A program made the position numbers and the translations under genes. Shown in pieces: positions 46,631-58,320 of a stretch of 64,000 bases of DNA. The notes beneath the pieces were generated by a model, which was given only the letters and a program-made list of their open reading frames with translations, was not told the origin of the DNA and ran no database searches. Source of the stretch: Limanda limanda (lineage: Eukaryota > Chordata > Actinopteri > Pleuronectiformes > Pleuronectidae); assembly GCF_963576545.1 (NCBI RefSeq), contig NC_083651.1, positions 8,167,886 through 8,231,885 on the forward strand. Reading direction: 5' to 3'. Positions within the stretch are counted from its first letter, which is position 1, and every line of letters begins with the position of its first letter.

Positions 46631-49600
46631 CAGAGCTATAAAAATGCAGAGAGGAATGCTCGGACGTCACAGTTCTGCTAATATTATGTTATGTCTCTTG
46701 AGTACATAGGCAGAAGGAACATCTGTGGCAAAGTGGAAAAGACGACAATTTTCGAAGTATACGCCCAGAACAAGCTTCTCCCAACCATTACAGAAACAAA
46801 CATTTAACTCAAATGCTGTCAGAAAAACAAGTGTTTATGGCTCATAACCAGACAGAACATAGGGTTAGTCTGACCCTTGCTCTGGGACTTGATCTGACAT
46901 TTTTGATTGAGAAGCTGCAGAACAACCTAGCAGAGGAAAACAACCAACATCTTGAGTGGATATGCTCTAAGCAAAGCCTGGTACCCCTCCTCCAATAGTT
47001 AAATCCTCTTTTGTAGTGTCTGAATGATGTGACTGTTGACCGCATCTCTGACTCCAATACAACAGTGATTCACACCAAATGAGTCACACAGTGTCACTCT
47101 TTGAATCATCGGGTTCATTTCACCCTGCGGTCCCATCTCTGTCTACATCATTTCAGCAGGGCTCTGTTTCTACTGACCAGGGGTTCGATCCCTCACTGTG
47201 TCAGTCTGAATCCCGAGGCACTGTCAGTGGTCACTAAGGCTAGGACAGCAGTTGTATAAAAGGCAGTACATATACTATTTTCTTTTAAAATATCATTAAA
47301 AAAAAGTTTAGTCCCAAATTCTTGACAAATTCTTCATATGGAATATACTGTTTAAATACCTGGTGATGCATGGCACTAGAATTCCTGGCAGGGAATAGGT
47401 CAAGTTTTTATTATTATGAAAGATAAATGATCAGAATATTTGGCCCAACTGTCTGTGATTTCTATGTAAAACTGAAGAGATTGAGTTGCCTAAAAAATAT
47501 TAAGTTCAGCAAGTTGCCTTGAATCATTTTCCTAAATTTGTCTGTTATGTGGTGGTCATTGTTGCAGAAAGCTATCCTATAGGGTGGGAGGATTCAAATG
47601 CTGCTGTTCATCAAACAAACACAAGCAATTCATTCTCTTAACAAATAATAGTCAGTGTCAAGGTCATCTCGTTTAAAGTTATTAATTCTGTGAGACCAAT
47701 GACAAAGGCATGTAATGCTTCCAAATGATATGCAAACTTTTCTCCAACTGTTTGTTCTTCAGTCCTCATCTGAACCCATAATGCTACTCTCAGGAGATAG
47801 CTGTTCCTCCCTTTTAAAAGTACCTCCGTTCTACCAATCTGAGGGCTATTTTTGTGCTGCTGGGTTTCCTGCAGAAGTCTGGGATTGTGGTTATGTTGAT
47901 TAGTGGCTTGGAGACATATATATATATACTTCGGAAACACGCCCAAAATACAGGCCCTTCTGGAGAGGCAGTGGGGCAGGGGTGGAGAGAGAGAGAGAAA
48001 ATAAAGGCCCCAACATACCACTAATGTTTCTGAAAGCCATTTGCTCCAAAGGGACCTGAAAGAAAAAGTTACTTCATCATGTGCTTGAATGATACCGTAT
48101 GTGATTTGCCACAGCGAATCAGCCAGAGATCTGAACAACCTCAAACTCATAAACATCTTGTTTCCTCCAGGGGGGGCGGTGTTCACTGTTCAGATTCTCA
48201 AATGGGCTACAGTTAGTGGCTGCCTCTTTTTAAGGATGTGAGCCCTGCCTCTGGATGTCTGAAGGGTGGTATCCTGAACCTGCCCTCTGTTATCGTACAG
48301 TTGAACTATTGATTTATTGGTCCTTACTGTGTCAATATTAGCCTCATACAGTGTTTGGGCAGTTCTTACCCTTGGCTTAACAGAAAAATATCTTCAAGGT
48401 TGATTTTTTCAAATTGTCATTGAAATAGGTGAGAATCATTTTTAAAAAGTATTAATAACTATAATGGGATTTAGACTTGGCTCATACTTTCTCTTGAGAA
48501 TTTGATATTTGACTTAAGACTTGTTCTCACTTGACTGCTGGGACTTTTGTTTCTTCTATTTCTTATAAATGGTTTGCTCCTATGTAAATACAGTACCTAG
48601 GCTTCAAAGCAGATCCAACCTGGAACAACACAACTAAGAAAATCACAAATTGTAGGTTTAGGAATAAAACATCTGAACTCTGACAGCTGGTTGTGACGAT
48701 GGCAACTTTTTTTTTACCCTTTGCCAACTGAACCTTTGGATCAAGAGACTAAAAGAGTTTGGTGAAGGTTAGAATTAAGATGTGGTTACAGCAGGAAAAA
48801 AATCCTTCCAGTGCAAAGGGGTTGTGGCACATGTTGGGAATTAAAATTGTTGGGGTTGAAGTCTTTTACCACTTTATTATTTTCCACTGCTTCTATCTTA
48901 AATTTAATGCCACATTGGAATCTCAGTCATCTCCTCTGTGTTCACTACAAGGTGGAACCGACACCGGCTGAAGGACAGAACAACGGACTGTACAATTTCA
49001 AGGATGGCAATGAACCAAGTTAGTAATTTTTTGTTTTGGGACCAAATCCCCGAAAGGATTATTTCTGAAATGTGTTCGTCATCTTAGTCCTTATTTTGTT
49101 ATTATTTTCTCAGAGCTGAGTACTCCAACAGAAACCACCCTCAAATAGGAACCATATGGACTTATTTTCCATTAGTATTTGTGACGATCGACAATTCTCA
49201 CAGTGGAACGAGGAAGAAAGAGAAAGATTGGTTTGACAAACACAGAGCATGGTTGTGATTGATAAACAGTTAATATAAGACAAATGTCCATGTAAACGGA
49301 GCAGATATTGATATAGATATTGGATCACTGTACCATCAAGTTTTTTAATTTGGTAATATGATTAGTGTGTCCCTGTTTTGCAAAATCTGGTTGTCCAAGA
49401 AATAATATAATTGAATATAAAATCTAACAGTGGATCACATTTCCCTTGTGTTCAATCTTAATCTTTGCCACATTGTACATATCACAGAGCTCATATGATC
49501 AAAATATTTTCAAAATCTCAAAATGTCCTCGCTGTTATCGTATCATAATGATCTCCTGATGATCCCACTGCGAACACACCCAGGGTTGGTTATCCAACAT

Positions 49601-49895
49601 CAGATGAGTAACATTTAGGGATTTGGTTTAAAGCTCCAGTTGGCAGGCTTCCTGTTGGCCTGAACAGTGTGATATGTGACTGCAAAGTTTTAATTTGAAT
49701 CAGGCGTAAAGGAGAGAGTAAAGGAGCTCAGATGGTGGGGGTTCAATCACCAAATCCTAATGTCCACATATCGAAGTGTCCATGGTTAAGATATATTGAA
49801 ATTGTTTTGATGTGGTGGATTACACAAGAACAGTCCAACGCATTTACCCTGACAGAAAATCTTTTTGTGTAGTATATTTTTTAAATGGTCCTGGA
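46631..49895. other. intergenic, no gene seen
   Basis: A B-box-like GGGGTTCGATCCCT near 47,180 suggests a small SINE fragment (about 47,155-47,260). The 182-codon minus-strand frame at 47,638-48,186 has no recognisable content. No other gene signature. Confidence 0.5.
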
Positions 49896-49903
49896 AGTGT
49901 AAC

Positions 49904-50070
49904 CAGGGCCGGGTCTAGGCAGGGGCAAGAGGGGGCCTGGCCCCCTCAAATAAATGTTGTGCCCCCTCAAACTAAATCCCAATTTATAATAATAATAATA
50001 TAATAAAGCACAATGCCCCCTCAAGATTTGTGGCTGCCCCCTCATACATGCCTGTCTAGACCCGGCCCTG
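49904..50070. mobile_element. hAT-type miniature element with perfect ends and 8-bp duplication
   Basis: 167 bp; terminal inverted repeats CAGGGCCGGGTCTAG / CTAGACCCGGCCCTG and flanks AGTGTAAC at 49,896-49,903 and 50,071-50,078. The inside repeats GCCCCCTCAAA three times. Perfect ends and flanks point to a recent insertion. Confidence 0.92.
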
Positions 50071-50078
50071 AGTGTAAC

Positions 50079-51500
50079 CCTGACCCTATACTTTTAGGTT
50101 TGGTCAAGTTGCCATGTGATATGGGAGGCAAAACAGCATAACCACAGCCCAACAACACTGCTTGCTAAGTAATTTGCTCATGGTTTATGATAGCTGGTAG
50201 CTTAGTTATGGTGATATTAAATATGCTGAAGATCACAAAAGAACTGTTATGTTTGCTGCGTTACTTTTTAATGATGAAAATGATGCTGTGCAGCTTTGGG
50301 ACTTAATTTGTATTGCCTTCGAGGAAAATGTCATTCAAAATTAGTCATCATTTACTCATCTTTGCGGTATCTATTGCTGACTCTATCTATGAAAACTGCC
50401 ACATTCTTCCTGGTCATTACTCATACTTAGTCCCCCCCAGAGCACTCCTGCCTCACCCTTCCATGACTTCATGCCCGTCCTGCTGAACTCCACTGTGATT
50501 GGCCACACCAGGCTGGCTGTGTTGACTTGAAGACCAATAGAGAAATACTGCAGAGCTTCCTCATCTTTCTTGTCTAAACTACCACCAAAGTGTAGTAAAA
50601 TGAGTGATATGCAAGTCACAGGAAAGTAAAAATTTAACATAGCTGCTGCAGTTGTCTGCAAACTTTCTAACAATTGGAACATTTTTTTATTTCGGTTTAA
50701 GAATCAGTGCAGTGGATCAAATCAGAGTAACAGGATTGATATTTGCACAGCTCCTCTGTAATAACGTTTACCTTCAGTATGTTAAGACTGAGGTAAACCT
50801 GACACAGCTGTCTGGCATATTTCCCCACTCGGTGAATAAGATTCACTTTGTTTTGGAGCAGAATCTCTGGATGCCTGAATAGCGTCTCTTAAATGTCACA
50901 TATAACAGACTTTTCCCCTCAAAGAAAGTGTATTGTTGTCCCTCTTTTAACATCTTTTTTTTTCAATATGTTGTGCTCACCCCTACATCCTGACATAGAT
51001 TTTGTTGCTCAATAGGTATTGAAAAGCATTGAGTCAAAACCTATTTCTTGCTGTATCCAGGTATCTCTGAATATTGTGACTATTAGCTTAGCTTTCTTGA
51101 TTAACGAAATGCTCATATGACGGTGGCTGTCATGGACTGAATTTATCACATCATGAGTCACCAAGTCCTTTAGAAATTATATTTCTCTGCAACTAAACTG
51201 AGACAGCAAACACATTCTGTCGGAAACATAATTGCAGCCAGATTACATTTTTATTGACGTAATAAGGATATGACGTTAATTTACTTATTTGGCAAGCCTG
51301 GAACTGCCTTGAAGCAAATATTGTTCTTTATTTTGGGATGATTGTAAGGCTCATTTTAAGCCATAGTAAGACTAATTTTGTAAAAAAAAAATAAGAAATC
51401 AACTTTGGCTTCCAGTTAACATTGAGCTCACCGTGAAAGCTTTCAAGGTCAGCTGGAGGCGCAGCAGGAGAGCGAGCACGACTGATAACGAAGCGTTTTG
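50079..51500. other. intergenic, no gene seen
   Basis: AT-rich without coding signature. Confidence 0.55.
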
Positions 51501-51507
51501 TTTTCAG

Positions 51508-51695
51508 AGTGTCTTCGACCCGGATGGGTAGTGGACTATGGCTCAGTGCAGCCGGAGCTTTGTGCCATCGCAGAGGGATTTCAGCTGAGTGGCCCCTCGG
51601 GAATGTTAGATTGGTTCTGTTGCTGCCAGGAAGTTCTGCCCTTCATTCCCCGAAACTCCAGAGCTGAGACTTCTCCTTTAATTGCCTGTGTGTGA
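51508..51695 (+). CDS. possible terminal exon of an unknown gene
   Basis: After a good acceptor (GTTTTGTTTTCAG) the frame with a 2-base overhang reads CLRPGWVVDYGSVQPEL and continues for 62 codons to a TGA. Composition is protein-like and richer in G+C than the surroundings. I do not recognise a family and saw no partner exon, so chance is possible. Confidence 0.2.
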
Positions 51696-51699
51696 GGTT

Positions 51700-51887
51700 T
51701 GGCCCTTGGATGCCACATTGAAGAAATACTGCCCTAATCCGGAGTAAGTCAGTGTGTACGTATGCAGTGTTGTAACAGGCATTAGTTTAAAGCACTACAT
51801 CCTTGCTTGGATGTTCTTGTATGCACGAGTAGATACTGTATGTTTACATGTGTTTACATGGGTATGTAAATCTGTGAATATAGACTT

Positions 51888-51971
<84 letters not shown>

Positions 51972-54900
51972 TAAGGATCAAACTTCTCCAACTGAGATTA
52001 AAAAGCGCATTCTGAGCACATTGATTAATTTCTACTGGCCTTTAAAGGACAGGATATGGATAAATAACAAACATCCTTGCTGTCACGGATAAGCCAGGTG
52101 ACGTATTTATGACCATATTTGGTTGAGGACAAGTCGTTCGCTTTCTTCAGTAAAACAGATTATACATACTGGCCACGGCTGAATTGTCCTACTCGCTTGT
52201 GTGAAGAGTCGGTAAACAGCTCTCCCACTGAGGTTTCCACAGGAATGCAACTTGTTTGTCAGTTTTTACAACATGTTTTATGATCGCCAAAGCTAATACT
52301 GTCAGGAATGCGGACAAATGTAAATGTTGTCGTATTGATCCCTGGAAAAGAAAAAAAAAATATATCCCTGCATCTCTTTAGGGGCCAGATTTCGAGCCGC
52401 AGCTGGCTTGCAGTATTTTAAAGTCTTGCTCAAGGGCACTTCAGCAGAGCGGAGCAATGCAAATCATTCTAAATCCGGCTTTCTTAACCACGAGGCCACT
52501 CCTGAACCAGGCATCTTGGTGACCTGATTATTTTCGGAGTTCTTTGTTACTTCTTCATCAATTCTTTACAGATGCTCTTTTAGGAAATTATTGGCTGAGC
52601 TAGATTTATTTGACAAGCTGATTATAAACTATAACCAATTAGGATTTGGCTGATGAGGTTTATATGAAGTTTGAGATAAAAACATTAAATCATTGAGTCA
52701 AAGTTTCAAAGGTTTATCTATCAATAACTACAGCTAATTAGTTTCATCTCTGCATTTTTTGAGTCACATGATTCCTGCTCTGAACTTGATAGGAATTAAT
52801 TACAGAGTAAAATGCTTGTGTATGATACATCATCGAGGCAGCTGTTGATTTTGGATAGGATATCTTGTTTCTAAATGCACTATATCACTGGATAAACCAA
52901 AGAGCTCTCTGCATCATTTCTCTTCTAAAGTGGAAAAGTTCACGTGTTTTGGGAGGGTCTTCCAAAAACAATTACCTCGCACTTGGAAATTTCACTCCTG
53001 CTCAAAAGCATGGGCCTCCGCTCACATGCTGCACTCGACGCAAATTAACTTGTTTTGACTGAGATTAGGTCTAAATCAGTCACTTAACCCAGATAAGATC
53101 TTGAAGAAGTATCACTTTACTTCGGTTCTTGGGGAAATATTCTCTGAAGCCATATTTCTCCAGGTGTGAAGTACACTGTGGGCTGTCATGGAGGTTCGAG
53201 AGCAGCAGGGCATTTAGGATGAATTGTTTGGGAGGGTAACAAACAGTAATTTACATTCCAACATCACTCATGTAAGTAACTGCCCTTATATTTGATTTGA
53301 AGAGCTGAGTCGTCACAAGGGACTTGTATATGAAAGCATTTGGGAGCTTATTCCGACATCGAAGACAGTAAACCAGAAAAGTTTGAACTGTGATTGCCTT
53401 GTGTGCAGGGACAGTGAAGTGAGATATGTGTATTTTTTTGGCTGATTAAAGACCAGACACATTCTGGAGCATATGTAAAGGGGTTGCGAGATGAAGAGGC
53501 CTTTTTGATGTTGTGCTGGAGAGATTGATTGGCTAGGACGTTAAAGAGTTCAATTTTTTGGGATGTCAAGCTAAGGGTTTGCGTTCCTATCTCCATGTGG
53601 TTGAGTCTGAATCCATTTTTATTTACTGTTTCAAACTCACCGGACAGAAAGTTGGATGTTGTTGGACACGTAGGGCTGCATGATGTACTGCTGATATCTG
53701 GAAGTTACGCACGTTTAATCCTCTTCAACCCTCTATGACCTTCAGGTACCCACAACATCTGACTCTGAGTACATACAGAGAGACATTTACTTGTATCTTT
53801 ATAGAAATAAACCATCCTTTCCAGCCATCTCCAGTCAACTGTAGAAAGGTAGCACTTCATTCAGTCAAAAAAATGACTTTTAGTATGTGAACATAATTTC
53901 TAAAAGTCATATCTAACACTTAGGGTGAATAAAGGATTAACAATGAAATATAATTTCTATATTTGTTGAATTATATCTTAAAATGTCAATGTCATTATGT
54001 CTTAATACCTCCAAAGGCGCTGAGTCTTTGTAAAGCAAAAATACATCATGATTCCACTAAATAAGCTCCAATATAAAACTGTCAAAGCACTGAATCACAA
54101 TTTTGTTTTGGGCAATAGAACTAAAGGGTCTTCTATTTTCACATGGAAACAACCAAAGACAGGAGTGTTTTCAAAGTGGGGATTAGACATACGTTAAAAC
54201 AAAGAAAGAAGAGTGTTTGGCAGGTCGACTCTAACTGCATCTTACATGATCTGATCTACATGTACTCACAGAAACCTGCCGAGGGCGAACACATGGATCC
54301 AGGTGTGTGAACGTGAGAGCAGTACCTACAGCATTCTTTACCTCTTTCTCTGCCTAAACTCTGTCTTTGATCGGCTGCTTCACTCTTACTGCCTCGGGTC
54401 CTCACCTATTTAACGTCAATCATGAAGAACCTGGCCACGTGCTGAAGTTGTAAATGTATCAGTAGGGTTTCCAAGACAACAGTGTGGTTTCTGAAGACCT
54501 AGAAAAGAAACTGTGTAACTAGAAAAAGTAGAATGAATATTTGGACTTGGAGTTTAAAGACACAGAAACTGAAAGCAACCAGCTACAACTGTGAGGCAAT
54601 TATTACAAGCATTTATATTTAAAGATATAATACCATTCCTCATTAAAATGTCTAAAAACGAGTAGACCTGTGTTAAATGTTTTATGAAATTGTATATTTT
54701 TACAATCCAAAGTGGTTCTATCAATGTTCAAACCCAGAGAATTATCCTGGGAACGGGTGCCATCATTTGGCACTTTTGATTTGGAGCTTGAGTCTGCTCA
54801 GTAGTGACTGAGGTGTGGAACCAAGGTATCGAGGTCTCGCCGATATGAAGACTCGAGCAATAACCAGTCAGTCTGCGCTGTCAATGACGATATTTCAACC

Positions 54901-55790
54901 CCGTTTGTATAGCATCGCACAAGTGATCAAAACACACATGACCACATTTGGACTTTCACGTATTCTTTTCTTTTGAGAATTAGGGTTCCACCTTCTTTAC
55001 AGCTCCCACTCTGTAGTACCCACTCACCCAGAAGACATTTTCTGACCCATTTGCTCTGACACTTTACTGGACACAGCTCATCGATAAATCTGCTGTTTAT
55101 TAATTGCCAACATGGGCGGATTACTGCAACGCTGCCAAAAACAACTTCAACTACACCCAGCTGCTAAACAGCTTTAGTCTGAAATTATGTTTTCTTATCT
55201 CCTACATTCTTGTTCTGTCATTGTTTGTTTTTCATTTAGTCTTGCTCAGCGTTAAGGCCAGTGTAATAGAATACTTTCCCAGAAATATCTTATAATTACC
55301 AGCAATACCAACTTACCATCCTGCACAGTCCAAATGTGCATCAAGCAAGGATAAAGTCACATGGCTCAACAACAGAACAAGACAAAACGAAAACAAAAGC
55401 TGTTCCTACTTACAAATATTCTCGATTGCAGTTCAAGCTGAATAGGAGTTTAGAATTTTTCTCTTTCTGTTTTAACGGCAGCTGTTTAAAACAGCATGAA
55501 TGCATCATCTCTTTTCATCCCCAACTATTTTTCATTACGTCCTAGATTCAGACTGTTTTCTAGGCGTTTCACTGATTCTCTGACCTCCAAATATTCAGCC
55601 TCAGTTTACTATTCTCTCTGGGCTTGTTGCTGTTAACTCAGTTTGTTTTGAAATGCAATATGCAGCCTTATTAGCACTTTGTCCTAACCTGCTCACAGTC
55701 CATTGGCAGTGAATCAGAGAGCTAGCCAATGCACATTCGGTCAGAGCTTGAGTTACCTTTGCTAAGGTGATGATTGCCACAGTTTTTATG
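51700..55790. other. intergenic, no gene seen
   Basis: Contains the GT microsatellite below and a SINE-like scrap near 52,415-52,510 (CTTGCTCAAGGGCACTTCAG). Otherwise unique-looking, without coding signature. Confidence 0.5.
51890..51969. repeat. (GT)n microsatellite
   Basis: 40 GT units without interruption. Confidence 0.98.
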
Positions 55791-55873
55791 ACCCCGGCTC
55801 TCAGGGCCGGTCTTTCCTACAGGCGAAATAGGCGGTTGTGGCGCCCCCTCAGAAGGGGGCGCCAAAACTGCGC

Positions 55874-55920
55874 CCAGCAAAAAAAAAAAAAAAACTTTTT
55901 TTTTTTTTTTTTGCTGAGCT
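55874..55920. repeat. A16/T18 palindrome inside the hAT element
   Basis: An A run and a T run separated by one C, bordered by CAGCA and TGCTG, so the whole can fold into a long near-perfect hairpin. Confidence 0.9.
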
Positions 55921-56228
55921 GAGTTTTTTGCCCCCCCTTTTATATCTCCAACCAATATATACCGGTCGAACGCACGACTGGACAAGAGGCAGTTACGTGG
56001 ACGCTTCGGCGCACGTACCCCTTTTTTTTTTTTGCCACCGCGGGCCCGCGCGCCCGCCGCCCTTGTGGCAAGCGCCTGCGGGCGCGCGCACCTGTGGGCC
56101 GGCGCACCTGCGGGCCCGCGGCGGCCGCGCGCCCGCAACCCTAGACGTTGATGTTGTTTCGAGCATCGATCGGGACGGTCTGCTCGTCAATGCACCTCCA
56201 CAGCGTTGCGTAGCTCAGGGACGAAAAA

Positions 56229-56372
56229 ATGAAGAGGCAAAAGCCATCCGGGGCGCAATTTAAGAAGAAAAGAAAGGAAGAAGAAGAGAAACGTGTCAAG
56301 GACGCCTCAGTGGTCCGGCTGTCATCAGCATTAACCATGAAGTTGGTGGTCAGATTCAATACAATGATGTAA
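56229..56372 (+). pseudogene. N-terminal remnant of a hAT transposase
   Basis: 47 codons, MKRQKPSGAQFKKKRKEEEE and on, then a stop. A start of the type M-K-R-x-K-P-S-G-A-x-F-R/K-K-K-R-K is, as I know it, typical of vertebrate hAT/ZMYM-like transposases. The remainder is lost by internal deletion, so this is not a functional protein. Confidence 0.65.
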
Positions 56373-56697
56373 TTGATGAAGGACTGCACTGTAACACTTG
56401 ACAACGTTAATTTGCACTTTTTACACATTTATATTATACAATTTATTTGTTTATTTTTAATATTATATTTAGATTATTTAACACTCTTACATTTACATAT
56501 ATTATTGTATTGTTTGTTATTATTATTGTTTGTTTTGATTCTATATTGTTCAACATTATCTCAGTGATTTTGTTCTTTAATTAAAAATTGTTCATTGTTG
56601 CGATCGTTGTTGCGTTTATTTGAATGAAATGCAGTCTTACAGGGCAAAATACCGTCTGAGAGTTGCAATTCCGTTTTCATGAAAAGCCTTTTTTTTT

Positions 56698-56715
56698 GGG
56701 GGGGGGGGGGGGGGG
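56698..56715. repeat. poly-G run
   Basis: About 18 G inside the right end of the hAT element. Confidence 0.9.
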
Positions 56716-56956
56716 CGCCAGGAGTGAAGCTTGCCTAGAGCGCCAAATGTGCTAGGGCCGGCCCTGCCGGCTCTATAGAAAATGGGGGATTTGCGACAAG
56801 AGGTTAAAGTGAAGGGATGTGTAAATGAGAGGAGTAAAGGAGTAATTACATGACTCAACAGTAGACATGATGATTTATAACACTTGTTATCATACCTACC
56901 TTACACATCACATCTATTGTGTTTAACAGTGGTAGTGGGAGAATTTTCGCTACTTA

Positions 56957-57176
56957 TTAAAGGTCCAGTGTCCAGTGTTTAAAGATTTAGGTGAAAGTCA
57001 GAAATTGAAAAAAAAAATATCTTTGTGATGTTTTCACTATTGTGTTTCATCTAAAGTGTCTTAATTGGTTTCTTTACCCTAGAATGAGCAATTTATATTT
57101 ACATTGGAGGCGGGTCATTTGCAAACATGCAACCTCACCATTAGATGTCACTAAATCCAACAGACTGAACCTTTAA
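56957..57176. mobile_element. piggyBac-like miniature element, TTAA-flanked (copy 2)
   Basis: 220 bp, TTAAAGGTCCAGTGT ... CAGACTGAACCTTTAA. Same family as 44,935-45,279 (shared GTGATGTTTTCA, TTTACCCT.GAATG, ATGTCACTAAAT) with a large internal deletion. Confidence 0.78.
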
Positions 57177-58008
57177 TACGACCGTGTAGAATTACTTCCT
57201 GCATGCAAAATTTATGGAGCTGCTTAAGTCCCTTGTGCGCACAATTTATTATCTTTTTAATAAGTGTGTAACTATTTTCAAAAGAATTACTAAACTTACA
57301 AATCTTGTTCCTACACAATAATAACATGTTTCCAGACGACAAATATCTTTTGGGCCCATGATAAACTTTTTAATTACTGTATATGCACTAGGTTGCTTGT
57401 GAATTTCCTCTTGGGGGATCAATAGTGTTTTATCGATAATTTATAATTTATTGCTTGTATGTTAATCTGAACTTGTTTATTTCAGTAGTAACAAACTGAT
57501 CATTAGATAAACGTGGGAATGTGCAGTAAGGTGTAAAATATCTTGGAGGTGGCAGAAAATAGAAACTGTCAAGTTAAGTACCTCAACATTGGTCTATGCA
57601 AAAGAAACTATATCTAGTTTCACATCTATTTAACACACACAGACAAAAACAAGACCCAGCAGTCAATTATTCTAGCGGTGGGGAACAACTGGATTAGACT
57701 GTTGCTACGTTGCTGCAGTCCACACTACTCTGGACTTTTGGTGCTCGTAAAACAGATTACTTTGTAAACGTTGGTGGCCCCATTCCAGTTGGAAATCTCT
57801 TCTGGTGGTGTTGTTTTACGCTCGAGCAAAAGCAGAGAAGTTTGGAAACGATGACGCAGTCTCCTGCATTCTCTTCCTGATTGGTCCTTATCGTTCACGT
57901 CTCAGTGAATGCAAATCATTGCTAACAATTACTGACAGTCACAATTACACCTTGTGGTCGGTCCAAGAAAAAAAAAATCCCTGCCCTTACTTTGCACCAT
58001 TGCTGAGT
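57177..58008. other. intergenic, no gene seen
   Basis: A stretch at 57,825-57,890 reads EKFGNDDAVSCILFLIG in one frame and might be a gag-like scrap, but the frame is short and unsupported. Confidence 0.4.
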
Positions 58009-58013
58009 ATCTG

Positions 58014-58315
<302 letters not shown>

Positions 58316-58320
58316 ATCTG

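Larger units (their letters stand above)
55802..56766 (+). mobile_element. hAT-type element, 965 bp, CAGGGCCGG ends
   Basis: Ends CAGGGCCGGTC and (inverted) CAGGGCCGGCC, perfect 8-bp duplication CCGGCTCT (55,794-55,801; 56,767-56,774). Inside: an A/T hairpin, a very GC-rich segment (56,033-56,145), the start of a transposase-like frame and a G-run near the right end. Most of the transposase is deleted. Confidence 0.88.

Noticed and set aside
47638..48186. 182-codon minus-strand frame
   Set aside because: No known motif, mixed composition, no conserved context; length alone is weak evidence in AT-rich DNA.
55838..56263. 141- and 138-codon frames across the GC-rich block
   Set aside because: Composition artefacts inside a hAT element; the plausible transposase start is the short frame at 56,229.
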